A DNA stretch of 64,000 nucleotides, taken from positions 62,001-126,000 of the forward strand of contig NZ_QKYK01000013.1 of the NCBI RefSeq assembly GCF_003426815.1, written 5' to 3'. The DNA comes from Desertimonas flava. Lineage in GTDB: Bacteria; Actinomycetota; Acidimicrobiia; Acidimicrobiales; Ilumatobacteraceae. A model generated the notes under the pieces. The model did no database searches and was not told the DNA's origin. It saw only the letters and a program-made list of their open reading frames with translations. This document shows, in pieces, positions 25,899-34,660 of this stretch; the first letter of the stretch is position 1; each line of letters begins with the position of its first letter. The translations under genes were made by a program, and so were the position numbers.

Positions 25899-26420
25899 AT
25901 GTCCGACGACACCAACGCGCAGGGAACGCCGCCCACCGAGCCGTCCTGGAGCGCGCCGCCCGCGAGCAGCACGCCGCCCCCGCCTCCACCCGACGCCACC
26001 GGTGCGCTCCCGTCGCCGTCCGGCAAGGCCAGCGGCGGAGGCGTCAGGCTGTCGGTCGACAACCCCGTCGCGCTGGCGCTCGGCATCCTGGCCGTCGTCG
26101 GCGTCGTGCTCGGCCTCGTGCTGAGCGCCGACACCGCCGGCGGCAGCGTGAGCTTCTGGGACCAGATGGGTTGGACGTGGGCGGTACTCGGCATCGTGGC
26201 CGCCGTCGCCACGCTGCTTCCGGTCGTCGGGACGGCTCTCGGTCTGTCGCGCACCCAGGTCGTCAGCATCGTCACCGTCGCCGCCGGTGTGCTCGGGTTG
26301 TGGTGGGTGCTGTTCATCCTCCCGTTCATCAATTCCAACCGGGCTTTCCTCGCCACACTGGGCGTGCTCGCCGCGGCCGGTGCGGCGTGGGTGAGCCGGT
26401 CGGGCGCCGACGAGTCCTGA
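25899..26420 (+). CDS. Small membrane protein with proline-rich N terminus
   Basis: A 173-residue hypothetical protein. The first ~55 residues are disordered and Pro/Ser/Ala rich. Then come four hydrophobic segments, starting at NPVALALGILAVVGVVLGL and ending with FLATLGVLAAAGAAWV. AGAGAGAGGTAGACATG supplies a ribosome site before the ATG. Its stop overlaps the next gene's ATG by one base, so the two membrane proteins are likely co-expressed. No enzymatic motif is visible. Confidence 0.65.
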   Translation: MSDDTNAQGTPPTEPSWSAPPASSTPPPPPPDATGALPSPSGKASGGGVRLSVDNPVALALGILAVVGVVLGLVLSADTAGGSVSFWDQMGWTWAVLGIVAAVATLLPVVGTALGLSRTQVVSIVTVAAGVLGLWWVLFILPFINSNRAFLATLGVLAAAGAAWVSRSGADES

Positions 26421-26836
26421 TGGCCGGCCTCCCCGCCGACGCCGCAATGCGTGGCACCGCACGCACGGCGCTGCGTGCTGCCACCGCGTCTCCGGCGCTG
26501 CTCGGCACCGTCCTCGCCGGCCTGAGCCTTGGCATCGACTGGTATCGGCCGCCGGATTGGAACGTGCCGGGTCGGGCGCTCGACGCCCGAGTGTTCATCG
26601 TGGGTGCCATCGTCCTCGGCGTCGTGGCGACGCTTGGGCGACGACACGCCCGGCTCGCCGCCACGGCCGCCGCCGGATCGATGCTCGTGGCGTTCGGTCT
26701 CGCCGTCCGCCAGATGTCCCTGTCGCTCGTGTCGCCGACGGCGCTCGTGGTGGTCGCCGCCACGGTTGCGGCCTTCGCCGTCGCCCGCGGCGCGGCGGGT
26801 CGTTCGGCGCCGGCGCCGTCAGATCGCAGCGGCTGA
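26420..26836 (+). CDS. Small membrane protein, coupled to the preceding gene
   Basis: A 138-residue protein with about three to four hydrophobic stretches (TVLAGLSLGIDWY, VFIVGAIVLGVVATLG, ALVVVAATVAAFAVA). It is not recognised. ATG 26420 overlaps the upstream TGA (TGATG). The last 18 bases overlap the 3' end of the convergent gamma-glutamyltransferase-like gene. It probably works with its upstream neighbour in the membrane. Confidence 0.6.
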   Translation: MAGLPADAAMRGTARTALRAATASPALLGTVLAGLSLGIDWYRPPDWNVPGRALDARVFIVGAIVLGVVATLGRRHARLAATAAAGSMLVAFGLAVRQMSLSLVSPTALVVVAATVAAFAVARGAAGRSAPAPSDRSG

Positions 26837-28399
26837 ACCCACGCGTGCGCGCGGGTCGGCGGCCGCGCTGAACCCGCCGCCGGGCTCCACGGCGATCACG
26901 TGGGCGTGGCCGAACGCGCTGTCGAACGCGGGAACGGTCACGACCTCGTGACCGACCTCCGCGAGTCCGGCGGCCCAGCTGTCGGGGGCGCCGCTCTCGA
27001 TCGCCACCTCCGGCGGCCGCGCCGCCATCCACGTGTCGAACCCGGTCACGCGGCCGCGCACCGTCCAACGGGCGGCGGCGACGGCAGCGGCGGGTGACTG
27101 GCCGTGGTGAAACAGGCGGGCCGCCAACTGGGCGACGATCTGGGGCTGGGCGTCACCTCCCATCGTGCCGAGCACGGCGGCGAGCTGGCCGCCGCGCAGG
27201 GCGAGCGCCGGCGACAGCGTGTGCGGCGGCCGCCGGCCGGGTGCCAGCTCGGCCGGGTGCCCCTCGACGAGTGAGAAGCCGAGGCCCCGGTTGTGGAGGT
27301 TGATGCCGGTCGTCGGCTCGACGATCCACGAGCCGAACCCGGAGGCGTTCGACTGGATCAGACTGACCGCGAGACCGCTGCTGTCGGCGGTGCACAGGTA
27401 GGTGGTGTCGCCGTCGGCCCCGGCGGTCGCCAGGTCGGAGGCCCGACCACGGTCGATCTCGCCGGCTCGGGCCAGCGCCGCGGCCACCAGTGCATCGCCG
27501 TCGGCGCCCTCGTGGAGGACGGCCGGCCGGTCCTTCGAGGCCGCCTTCGTCGCCTCGATCATCACGTGGGCCCACTCGCTGGATTCGGGGTCGTCGGGCA
27601 GTCCGAGGGTGTCGCAGAGGGCGGCGACGGCGAGCGTGAGGTAGCCCTGCGAGTTCGGCGGGATCGTGCAGAGCTCGACGCCGAACGCCTCGGCCCGCAG
27701 CACGTCGACCCAGTCGGCGGCGCTGTCGATCACGTCGGCGTCCCTGAACAACCCGCCTCCGAGAGCCACGAGGCCTTCGCCGAACGCACCGTCGTAGAAC
27801 GCCTCCCGGCCGCCGCGGGCGATCGCTTGGAGCGTGAAGGCGACGCCGGGCCGGCGGACGAGTGCCCCCGGTGCGGTCGCCTGGTCGACGAGCTCGACGA
27901 GCTGGGCTCGACCCTCCTCGTCGAGCGCGCTGAGCGAGCCGACGAGCAGCGGGCTGGCGGGGAAGCCGCCAGCGGCGAGGGCGATCGCCGGAGCGAGCAA
28001 CTCGTCGAGGGGGAGCGTGGCGAAGCGCTCGTGCAGTGCACTCCACCCGTTGACACAACCCGGCACGGTGACCGTGCGGATGTCGTGGCGCAGCGGCATC
28101 TCGGTCATTCCTTCGGATCGCATGGCGGCAGCCGATGCCCCCGAGCCCGCTCGGCCGCTGGCGTTGAGGCCGACGACCTCGCCGCCGGGCGAGTGCACCA
28201 CGGCGAACAGGTCGCCGCCCAGCCCGCAGAGGTGGGGGCCGACCACGGCCATGGCTGCGTTGGCGGCAATCGCCGCGTCGACGGCGTTGCCGCCCTTGGC
28301 GTAGATCGTCATCGCCGCCTGGGTGGCCAGCTGATCGGCGGTCGCGGCGGCGGCACGTCGGCCGCGCACGAGAGGCATCGGAACCGGTCGGGGAGTCAC
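26819..28399 (-). CDS. ggt: Gamma-glutamyltransferase-family Ntn hydrolase
   Basis: A 526-residue self-processing enzyme family that cleaves gamma-glutamyl or related amides. The new N-terminal nucleophile is expected at the threonine in DGDTTYLCTADSSG. The usual TTH of glutathione-cleaving enzymes is TTY here. KGGNAVDAAIAANAAMAVVGPHLCGLGGDLF near the N terminus and LGTMGGDAQPQIVAQL near the C terminus are family blocks. No signal peptide is seen, so it is probably cytoplasmic. GTG 28399 follows TATGGT by six bases. A role in amide catabolism is as likely as glutathione turnover. Confidence 0.82.
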   Translation of the reverse strand: MTPRPVPMPLVRGRRAAAATADQLATQAAMTIYAKGGNAVDAAIAANAAMAVVGPHLCGLGGDLFAVVHSPGGEVVGLNASGRAGSGASAAAMRSEGMTEMPLRHDIRTVTVPGCVNGWSALHERFATLPLDELLAPAIALAAGGFPASPLLVGSLSALDEEGRAQLVELVDQATAPGALVRRPGVAFTLQAIARGGREAFYDGAFGEGLVALGGGLFRDADVIDSAADWVDVLRAEAFGVELCTIPPNSQGYLTLAVAALCDTLGLPDDPESSEWAHVMIEATKAASKDRPAVLHEGADGDALVAAALARAGEIDRGRASDLATAGADGDTTYLCTADSSGLAVSLIQSNASGFGSWIVEPTTGINLHNRGLGFSLVEGHPAELAPGRRPPHTLSPALALRGGQLAAVLGTMGGDAQPQIVAQLAARLFHHGQSPAAAVAAARWTVRGRVTGFDTWMAARPPEVAIESGAPDSWAAGLAEVGHEVVTVPAFDSAFGHAHVIAVEPGGGFSAAADPRARVGSAAAI

Positions 28400-28405
28400 C
28401 GCCCG

Positions 28406-28411
28406 ACCATA
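28406..28411 (-). promoter_or_regulatory. TATGGT -10 box, leaderless gamma-glutamyltransferase start
   Basis: TATGGT on the minus strand, six bases before GTG 28399, without a ribosome site between. Confidence 0.45.
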
Positions 28412-28442
28412 CCGAGACGGCGGGCCCCGCGTCCCAACGCCC

Positions 28443-28460
28443 CTAGTGGCCTGCCACTAG
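28443..28460 (-). terminator. Hairpin at the end of the glycerophosphodiesterase gene
   Basis: CTAGTGGC (28443-28450) and GCCACTAG (28453-28460) are perfect complements that overlap the TAG stop of the minus-strand gene. No U-tract follows, so termination would have to be atypical. Confidence 0.4.
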
Positions 28461-29209
28461 TCGACCCAGGCATCGCGGGCGACGAGAACATCACGCAGCA
28501 CGCCGGGGGCGTCGGTCATGATCCCGTCGACACCAAGGTCCAAGAGGCGGTGCATCTCGTCGGCGTCGTCGATCGTCCACACGTGCACGGCGAGCCCACG
28601 GCGCCGGGCCCTGGCGAGGAACCGCGGCGTGACCACCTCCACCCGCCCCCGGCGGACCGGGACCTGGGCGCACTGCCCACCGATGCTGGCGCCGGTGGCC
28701 CACAGTGTGCCCAGTTCGCCGCGGGCCGCCGAGGTGCACAGGCGGGCCCCCCCGAGGCGGCGGATGCGACGGATCCGGCGGTCGCCGAACGCCGCGACGC
28801 ACACCCGGTCGAAGGCGTCGTGGGCCAGGATCGCTGCCAGCAACGGCTCGACGGCGGCATCGGCCTTGCAGTCGACGTTGATGCGTGCATCCGGCCACTC
28901 CTCGAGAACCTCGTGGAACGTCGGGATGGGCTCCGACCCGCCGACACGGGCGTCGGCGAGGCCGGCCCATGGAGTCTCGGCGATGCGCTCGGGTCGGCCG
29001 CAGGTCCGTTGCAGGTCGCTGTCGTGAAACGCCAGCAGCACGCCGTCGGCGGTGAGTTGCACGTCCGTCTCGAGGTAGCGATACCCCAGCTCGACGGCGT
29101 GGCGGAAGGACCGCATCGTGTTCTCGGGGTTGTCGTTGGATCCGCCGCGGTGGGCGAAGGCGATCGGACCGGGCCAATCGAGATACGGATGCGTCGTCGC
29201 CATCGTCAT
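28457..29209 (-). CDS. Glycerophosphodiester phosphodiesterase
   Basis: A 250-residue TIM-barrel enzyme that hydrolyses glycerophosphodiesters to glycerol-3-phosphate and an alcohol. It has the canonical AFAHRGGSNDNPENTMRSF (catalytic His, Arg and Glu), YLETDVQLTADGVLLAFHD (metal Glu/Asp and second His), INVDCKADAAVEP and the C-terminal VWTIDDADEMHRLLDLGVDG. No signal peptide is present, so it is the cytoplasmic UgpQ-like form. Two ATG codons (29209, 29203) compete as start. Only 11 bases separate it from the divergent aldehyde dehydrogenase gene. Confidence 0.9.
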   Translation of the reverse strand: MTMATTHPYLDWPGPIAFAHRGGSNDNPENTMRSFRHAVELGYRYLETDVQLTADGVLLAFHDSDLQRTCGRPERIAETPWAGLADARVGGSEPIPTFHEVLEEWPDARINVDCKADAAVEPLLAAILAHDAFDRVCVAAFGDRRIRRIRRLGGARLCTSAARGELGTLWATGASIGGQCAQVPVRRGRVEVVTPRFLARARRRGLAVHVWTIDDADEMHRLLDLGVDGIMTDAPGVLRDVLVARDAWVD

Positions 29210-29214
29210 AGTCT
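29209..29214 (+). promoter_or_regulatory. TAGTCT -10 box, leaderless aldehyde dehydrogenase start
   Basis: TAGTCT followed by CACCAC and ATG 29221. The box overlaps the first base of the divergent phosphodiesterase gene. Confidence 0.45.
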
Positions 29215-29220
29215 CACCAC

Positions 29221-30657
29221 ATGACAGCTGACGGTGATGTACGGGCGCTGCCCATCGCCGGCGAGCGGTACGTGGGGGACGATTGCACCGTCGTCACGTC
29301 ACCGTTCGACGGCCACGAGATCGGTCGCATCCCGCTGTGCTCGGCGGGCGACGTCGACCGCGCCGTGGCCAGCGCCAAGGCCGCCCTCCACGCCGGTGCT
29401 CTGCCGCGCTGGAAGCGGGCGACGGTGCTGGACACGGCGGCCCGCCTCCTCGCCGAGCGGGAGGAAGAGTTCGCCCAGATCATCGCGGCCGAGGCGGCCA
29501 AGCCGATCCGTACCGCTCGGGCCGAGGCTCAGCGCGCCGTCGGGACGTTCCAGTTCGCCGCCGCCGAAGCGCGCACGTTCGACGGCGAGATGGTGCCGCT
29601 CGACGCGATTCCCGCCGGCGAGGGCAAGGTCGGGTTCGCCATGCGGGTCCCCATCGGCGTGGTCGGGGCGATCTCGCCGTTCAACTTCCCGCTCAACCTC
29701 GTCGCCCACAAGCTGGCCCCGGCCATCGCCGCCGGCTGCCCGGTCGTGCTGAAGCCGGCGACGCAGACGCCGTTCAGCGCCATCGCCCTCGCCGAGCTGC
29801 TCATCGACGAGTGCGGGCTGCCCGCCGAGTGGCTCCACGTCGTCACCGGCAGCGGCGGCACGGTCGGCACTGCGATCGTGGAACATCCCGACATCGCCCT
29901 CATCACGTTCACCGGCTCGCCCGAGGTGGGCTGGGGCATCCGGGCCACCGCACCACGCAAGCGGGTGGGCCTCGAGCTCGGCAACAACGCCCCGGTCATC
30001 ATCGAGGCGAACAGCGACTGGAAGGCGGCGGCGTCGAAGATCCGCCTGGCCGGTTACGCCCACGCCGGGCAGAGCTGCATCTCCACGCAGCGCGTCCTCG
30101 TGCACCGGTCGATCGCCGCCGAGTTCACCAGCGCCCTGGTCGACGAGGTGTCCACGCTCGTCGTGGGTGACCCCGCCGACGAGGCCACCGAGGTCTCGGC
30201 GCTGATCTCGCCGGGGGAGCGCGATCGCGTGAAGTCGTGGGTCGACGAGGCCATCACCCAGGGCGCGACGCTGGCGACCGGCGGACATCTCGACGACAAC
30301 GGGGTGCTCGTGCCGACGGTGCTCACCGACGTGCGACCCGAGATGAACGTGTGCGCGCTCGAGGTGTTCGGCCCCGTCGTCACCGTGGCCTCCTACGACA
30401 CGCTCGACGAGGCGATCGCCATCGCCAACGACACGCGCTACGGCCTGCAGGCGGCGATCTTCACCCACGACATCAGCGCGGCCATGCGGGCCTTCCAGGC
30501 GCTCGACTTCGGTGGCGTGCTCGTCAACGAAGTGCCCACGTGGCGAGCCGACCAGCAGCCCTACGGCGGTCTGCGCGACAGCGGCAACACCCGCGAGGGA
30601 CCGCGCTACTCGATCCGGGAGATGACCGAGATCCGCATGGTCGTCCTCGGCGCCTGA
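29221..30657 (+). CDS. NAD(P)-dependent aldehyde dehydrogenase
   Basis: A 478-residue member of the ALDH superfamily that oxidises an aldehyde to an acid. It has the cofactor segment ISPFNFPLNLVAHKLAPAIA, VLKPATQTPFSA and FTGSPEVGWGI, the general base in LELGNNAP, and the catalytic cysteine in HAGQSCISTQRV. FGPVVTVASYDTLDEAI closes the cofactor site. GQSCIS resembles lactaldehyde, glyceraldehyde-3-phosphate (non-phosphorylating) and phosphonoacetaldehyde dehydrogenases. The substrate is not decided by context. Confidence 0.88.
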   Translation: MTADGDVRALPIAGERYVGDDCTVVTSPFDGHEIGRIPLCSAGDVDRAVASAKAALHAGALPRWKRATVLDTAARLLAEREEEFAQIIAAEAAKPIRTARAEAQRAVGTFQFAAAEARTFDGEMVPLDAIPAGEGKVGFAMRVPIGVVGAISPFNFPLNLVAHKLAPAIAAGCPVVLKPATQTPFSAIALAELLIDECGLPAEWLHVVTGSGGTVGTAIVEHPDIALITFTGSPEVGWGIRATAPRKRVGLELGNNAPVIIEANSDWKAAASKIRLAGYAHAGQSCISTQRVLVHRSIAAEFTSALVDEVSTLVVGDPADEATEVSALISPGERDRVKSWVDEAITQGATLATGGHLDDNGVLVPTVLTDVRPEMNVCALEVFGPVVTVASYDTLDEAIAIANDTRYGLQAAIFTHDISAAMRAFQALDFGGVLVNEVPTWRADQQPYGGLRDSGNTREGPRYSIREMTEIRMVVLGA

Positions 30658-30738
30658 CCCGGGCCGCACCTGAGAACGGGAGGGTATCTACCTCACCGAA
30701 GCGTCGGGTATTTGCCCTCCGGTCAGGACGGGGCGGGC

Positions 30739-31152
30739 TCACCAGTCGGGGCGGTCGTGGTACGTGGGGGCCGGCGAGGAGTCGTTGCGTTCCAGCACCA
30801 GCAGCGCCAGCAGGACCGCGGCCGCGGCCAGCTCGAACACCAGGGCGAGGGCCGCTTCGGGGGACGGGTTCCATCCGTACTCCCGGAAGTCGAAGATGCC
30901 GTCATTGGCGCGGCTGAGCCCGAAGGCGAGCAGCGTGCCGTTGACCAACCCGAGGGCGGCGAGGGGCACCAGCCGGTGGCGCCACACGACGAGAGCGACG
31001 GCGATCGCCGCCGACCCGACGGCGTTGAGCAGGAAGGCCGGGCCGATCTTGTCGATGTCCTTGTACCCGTCGCTCCACAGACGGAAGTGGATGATGCCGC
31101 CGGCGAGCACGAGTGCGGCGGCGACGATTCGGATCACCAGATTGCGCATCAT
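30739..31152 (-). CDS. Small membrane protein paired with cupredoxin
   Basis: A 137-residue protein with four predicted membrane helices (NLVIRIVAAALVLAGGIIHF, AFLLNAVGSAAIAVALVVW, LVPLAALGLVNGTLLAFGL, ALALVFELAAAAVLLALLV). The first helix holds a histidine in IIHFRLW. Its ATG overlaps the cupredoxin stop by four bases (ATGATG context), so the two are probably made together. It may anchor or partner the copper protein in electron transfer or copper handling. This is inference from gene order. Confidence 0.65.
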   Translation of the reverse strand: MMRNLVIRIVAAALVLAGGIIHFRLWSDGYKDIDKIGPAFLLNAVGSAAIAVALVVWRHRLVPLAALGLVNGTLLAFGLSRANDGIFDFREYGWNPSPEAALALVFELAAAAVLLALLVLERNDSSPAPTYHDRPDW

Positions 31153-31625
31153 CCCTCCACGACGATCGTGCCGGTCATCTGGGGATGGAAGCCGCAGATG
31201 TACGGGTAGACGCCGGCGGCGTCGAACGTGAACGTGAACGTGTCGCCGTCGGCCATCGTCGGCGACAGCACGCTGCCGTCCTCGGAGATGATGCTGTGGT
31301 TCACACCGTCGCGGTTCACCCAGGTCACCGTGGTGCCCCGCGGGACGGTGATCTCGGCCGGCGAGAAGGCGAACCCGGAGATCTCGATCTCCACGGCTTG
31401 GGCCGCCGGCGCCGCGGTGGTCGCCCCTCCCGCCGTCGTGGCTCCGCCGGCGGCGGTGGTGGCGGTGGTGGTGGTGGTGGGCGACGCAGCGGCAACGGTG
31501 GTGGAGGGGGCGGCGACGACCGGCGGCGCCGGCAACTCGTCGGTCACGGCCCGGGCCACGGCGAACGCCCCGACGGCCACGGTGACTGCGGCAGCGGCGC
31601 CGATGATCGAGGTCCAGCGATCCAT
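31149..31625 (-). CDS. Membrane-anchored cupredoxin (plastocyanin/amicyanin-like)
   Basis: A 158-residue copper protein. An N-terminal anchor (IIGAAAAVTVAVGAFAVA) is followed by a low-complexity linker of Thr, Ala and Gly at about residues 38-75, then a single blue-copper domain. Ligands are visible: His in RDGVNHSIIS, then Cys, His and Met in YPYICGFHPQMTG, which is the type 1 pattern. The domain would face the outside. Likely role: electron carrier or copper binder for the coupled four-helix membrane protein. AAGAGGGGG precedes the ATG. Confidence 0.85.
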   Translation of the reverse strand: MDRWTSIIGAAAAVTVAVGAFAVARAVTDELPAPPVVAAPSTTVAAASPTTTTTATTAAGGATTAGGATTAAPAAQAVEIEISGFAFSPAEITVPRGTTVTWVNRDGVNHSIISEDGSVLSPTMADGDTFTFTFDAAGVYPYICGFHPQMTGTIVVEG

Positions 31626-31679
31626 GGCCCCCTCTTCGTTGGTGAGCCCGCCGCGGTTCGCGGTCGGGGTGTGGTGGCG

Positions 31680-33233
31680 TCAGATGGAGCGGCCGGCGGC
31701 CGCCCAGTACTCGTCCTTGAGCAGGCGCTTGTAGAGCTTGCCGGTCGGGTGGCGGGGAAGTTCCTCGCGGAAGTCCACCGAGCGCGGGCACTTGACGTCG
31801 GCGAGCTGGCTGCGGGTGAAGGTGATCAGCTCGGCGGCGAGGGCGGCGGCGGCCTCCTCGTCGGCGGGCATCTCCACCGGTTGGACGACGGCCTTGACCT
31901 CCTCGCCGAAGTCCTCGTTGGGGACTCCGAAGACGGCCACGTCGACCACCTTCGGGTGCGTGACCAGGACGTTCTCCGCCTCCTGGGGATAGATGTTCAC
32001 CCCGCCGGAGATGATCATGTACGCCTTGCGGTCGGTGAGGAACAAGAACCCGTCGGGGTCGAGGTAGCCGACGTCGCCGAGCGTGGTCCAGCCCTCCGGG
32101 TGGCGCGACTTCTTCGTCTTCTCCGGGTCGTTGTGGTACTCGAACGTGGCGCCGAAGCCCTCGAAGTAGATCGTCCCGCTCTCGCCCTGGGGGACCTCGT
32201 GGAGGTCCTCGTCGCAGATGTGGATCGTGCAGCCGATCGGCAGGCCGACGGTGCCCGGATGGGCGAGCCATTGCTCGGAGTTGCAGTAGACGAACCCGTT
32301 GCCCTCGGTCCCGGCGTAGTACTCGTGGATCACCGGCCCGAACCACTCGATCATCTGCTGCTTGACGGGGACCGGGCAGGGGGCGGCGGCGTGGATCACC
32401 GACTTCAGCGAGGACACGTCGTAGCGCGAGCGGACCTCTTCGGGCAGCTTGAGCATGCGGATGAACATCGTGGGGACGACCTGCGAGATCGTGATCGCGT
32501 GACGTTCCACGAGCCGCAGGTAGTCCTCGGCGTCGAAGCGGTCCATCACCACCACCGTGCCTCCGGAAACGTGGGTGCCCATCATGAAGCGCAGCGGTGC
32601 CGCGTGGTACTGGGGCGCCGGGGACAGGTAGGTGTCGTCGGGGGTCATGCCGAACAGCAGCTGGAGCATGGCCGCGACGCCGTGCGGCGCTGTCTCCAAT
32701 GGCTCGGACTTCAACGTCAGGGCCACGCCCTTGGGCTGGCCGGTGGTGCCCGACGAATAGAGCATGTCGGTGCCGGCGATGCGCCCTTCGAGCGGTGCGG
32801 GATCCTGCGCGGCCACGGCGTCCTCGTAGGAGGCGTAGCCGTCGATCACGCCGTCGAGCATCAACCGGGTCGTGACCGCCGGGATCTCGTCGGCGATCTC
32901 GCGCGCCTGGTCGGCCTTGTACTGCGACGTGATGAAGACCTTGGCCCCGCAGTCGTTGATGATGTAGGCCAGCTCCGAGCTGGTCAGACGCGAGGAGATG
33001 GCCGTGTAGATCGCCCCGGCGTAGTGGCAGCCCCACAGGATCTCCAGGTAGCGGGGATGGTTCTCGAGGCACAGCGCCACGTGGTCGCCGGGCTGGACGC
33101 CGGCCGAGCGGAGCAGGCGCGACAGGCGATTCGCCGCGGCGTCGAGCTCGGCGTAGGTGGTGACCTCCCCGGTGGGTGCCCAGATCACGGCGGGCTTGTC
33201 GGGCGTGGTCGCAGCGTGAGCTCCGGGGAACAT
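31680..33233 (-). CDS. Acyl-CoA synthetase (FadD-like AMP-binding enzyme)
   Basis: A 517-residue adenylate-forming ligase that activates a carboxylic acid to its CoA thioester. Core motifs: MLYSSGTTGQPKGVAL (P-loop), EYYAGTEGNGF, GWTTLGDVGYLDPDG, DRKAYMIISGGVNIYPQE, and the C-terminal catalytic lysine in LPRHPTGKLYKR. ATG 33233 follows TACCTT by seven bases. It is divergent from the acyl-CoA dehydrogenase gene, which suggests a shared fatty-acid or related acid degradation step. Confidence 0.88.
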   Translation of the reverse strand: MFPGAHAATTPDKPAVIWAPTGEVTTYAELDAAANRLSRLLRSAGVQPGDHVALCLENHPRYLEILWGCHYAGAIYTAISSRLTSSELAYIINDCGAKVFITSQYKADQAREIADEIPAVTTRLMLDGVIDGYASYEDAVAAQDPAPLEGRIAGTDMLYSSGTTGQPKGVALTLKSEPLETAPHGVAAMLQLLFGMTPDDTYLSPAPQYHAAPLRFMMGTHVSGGTVVVMDRFDAEDYLRLVERHAITISQVVPTMFIRMLKLPEEVRSRYDVSSLKSVIHAAAPCPVPVKQQMIEWFGPVIHEYYAGTEGNGFVYCNSEQWLAHPGTVGLPIGCTIHICDEDLHEVPQGESGTIYFEGFGATFEYHNDPEKTKKSRHPEGWTTLGDVGYLDPDGFLFLTDRKAYMIISGGVNIYPQEAENVLVTHPKVVDVAVFGVPNEDFGEEVKAVVQPVEMPADEEAAAALAAELITFTRSQLADVKCPRSVDFREELPRHPTGKLYKRLLKDEYWAAAGRSI

Positions 33234-33240
33234 GGGCGTG

Positions 33241-33246
33241 AAGGTA
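33241..33246 (-). promoter_or_regulatory. TACCTT -10 box, leaderless acyl-CoA synthetase start
   Basis: TACCTT on the minus strand and seven bases to ATG 33233. No ribosome site lies between. Confidence 0.45.
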
Positions 33247-33404
33247 TCGCACGGATTTCGGCCAGCTCGGTTCGGACGCCGGACGGCGGCGCCAGTACGG
33301 TTTCGGGCCGTAGAAGCACGCAGCCCCCGCTGTGGCGAAACCTGACCCGGAGGGGTCGGACATCAGCCCGCCCCGAGGAGGGACGGGGATGAGATGGAGT
33401 TCCG

Positions 33405-34607
33405 ATGACTGTCACCGACGAGCCGCGCACCGAAGAACAGCAGGTTGCCGACCTGGTCGACGACTTGCTGGCATCGTTCCCGCCCAAGCAGACGGACCCC
33501 GAGACGTTCCTCGGCGAGCAGTTCGACCGGGGCCTGGCGTGGGTGCACTTCCCGGTCGGCCACGGCGGTCTCGACCTCAGCCCGAAGCACCAGAAGTTCA
33601 TCAACGAGCGGCTCAGCGCCGCCGGGGCGCCGAATTCGGCGCACCGCAATCCGATCGGCCACGGCATGTGCGGTCCGACGGTCGTCGTGTGGGGGAGCGA
33701 GGAGCAGAAGTCCCGGTACCTGCGTCCCCTGTTCACCGGTGAAGAGGTCTGGTGCCAGCTGTTCTCCGAGCCCGGTTCGGGCTCCGACTTCGCCGGCCTC
33801 GCGGCCAAGGGGGTGCGTGACGGCGACGAGTGGATCGCCAACGGCCAGAAGGTCTGGACGACGCTCGCCCACATCGCCCGTTGGGGGCTCCTCGTGGTGC
33901 GCACCGACCCCGAAGCCGTCAAGCACGCAGGACTCACCGCGTTCGTCGTCGACATGCAGGCCCCGGGCGTCGAGGTGCGCCCGCTCCGCCAGATGACTGG
34001 CGACGCCGAGTTCAACGAGGTCTACTTCACCGACGTCCGCATCCCCGACAAGGAGATGCTCGGGCGGCCCGGCGACGGGTGGCGGGTGTCGCTCACCACG
34101 CTGATGAACGAGCGGGTCTCGATCGGCGGCACCATTCCGCCCAGAGGCTCAGGGGTGATCGCCCAGCTCGTGAAGGTGTGGAACAGCCTGCCCGAGTCCG
34201 AGCGCACGGCCGTCGCTCGCGACGAGGTGATGAGGCTCTGGTCTCGCGCCGAGGTCCTGCGCCTCACCAACATCCGCGCCAGCGCGGCCCGCAAGAAGGG
34301 CGACCCCGGTCCCGAGGGTTCGATCTCGAAGGCCGCCTCGGCGATCCTCAACCAGGACGTCCTGTCCTACGCGGTCGACCTGTCGGGCGCCAACGGGATG
34401 CTGTACGGCGACTACACGATGCACGCGCCGCGGTACGCCAGCGACTCCAACTCGCTGCAGCAGGCGTTCCTGCGCAGCCGGGCCAACACGATCGAGGGCG
34501 GCACCACCGAGGTGATGTACAACATCCTCGGCGAGCGCGTGCTCGGCCTGCCCGGCGACGTGCGCGTCGACCGCGACGTGCCCTGGAGCCAGGTGCCACG
34601 GAACTGA
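33405..34607 (+). CDS. Acyl-CoA dehydrogenase
   Basis: A 400-residue flavoprotein that introduces a double bond into an acyl-CoA. It has WCQLFSEPGSGSDFAGLAAK (FAD and substrate contacts), GQKVWTTLAHIARWGLLVVR, FNEVYFTDVRIPDKEMLG, and the C-terminal RANTIEGGTTEVMYNILGER block. The residue that acts as catalytic base cannot be assigned with confidence by eye. Chain-length preference is unknown. The AMP-ligase across the divergent promoter probably supplies its acyl-CoA. Confidence 0.88.
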   Translation: MTVTDEPRTEEQQVADLVDDLLASFPPKQTDPETFLGEQFDRGLAWVHFPVGHGGLDLSPKHQKFINERLSAAGAPNSAHRNPIGHGMCGPTVVVWGSEEQKSRYLRPLFTGEEVWCQLFSEPGSGSDFAGLAAKGVRDGDEWIANGQKVWTTLAHIARWGLLVVRTDPEAVKHAGLTAFVVDMQAPGVEVRPLRQMTGDAEFNEVYFTDVRIPDKEMLGRPGDGWRVSLTTLMNERVSIGGTIPPRGSGVIAQLVKVWNSLPESERTAVARDEVMRLWSRAEVLRLTNIRASAARKKGDPGPEGSISKAASAILNQDVLSYAVDLSGANGMLYGDYTMHAPRYASDSNSLQQAFLRSRANTIEGGTTEVMYNILGERVLGLPGDVRVDRDVPWSQVPRN

Positions 34608-34621
34608 CGCCGTCGACCGTG

Positions 34622-34660
34622 TGACCTCACGGTTGGTGCCTGACACCAACCGTGAGGTCA
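34622..34660. terminator. 17-bp perfect inverted repeat between convergent genes
   Basis: Arms 34622-34638 and 34644-34660 are perfect complements around the five-base loop CCTGA. The right arm contains the TGA stop of the DHOD-like gene. It lies 14 bases after the acyl-CoA dehydrogenase stop, so it could terminate both. No U-tract follows. The core TGGTGCCTGACACCA resembles short palindromes that recur in some genomes, so a mobile or REP-like origin is possible. Confidence 0.6.

Noticed and set aside
31113-33392. Long plus-strand open frame opposite the cupredoxin and acyl-CoA synthetase genes
   Set aside because: It is the antisense shadow of genes with clear family motifs. Its translation is low-complexity G/R/H/V-rich with no domain.
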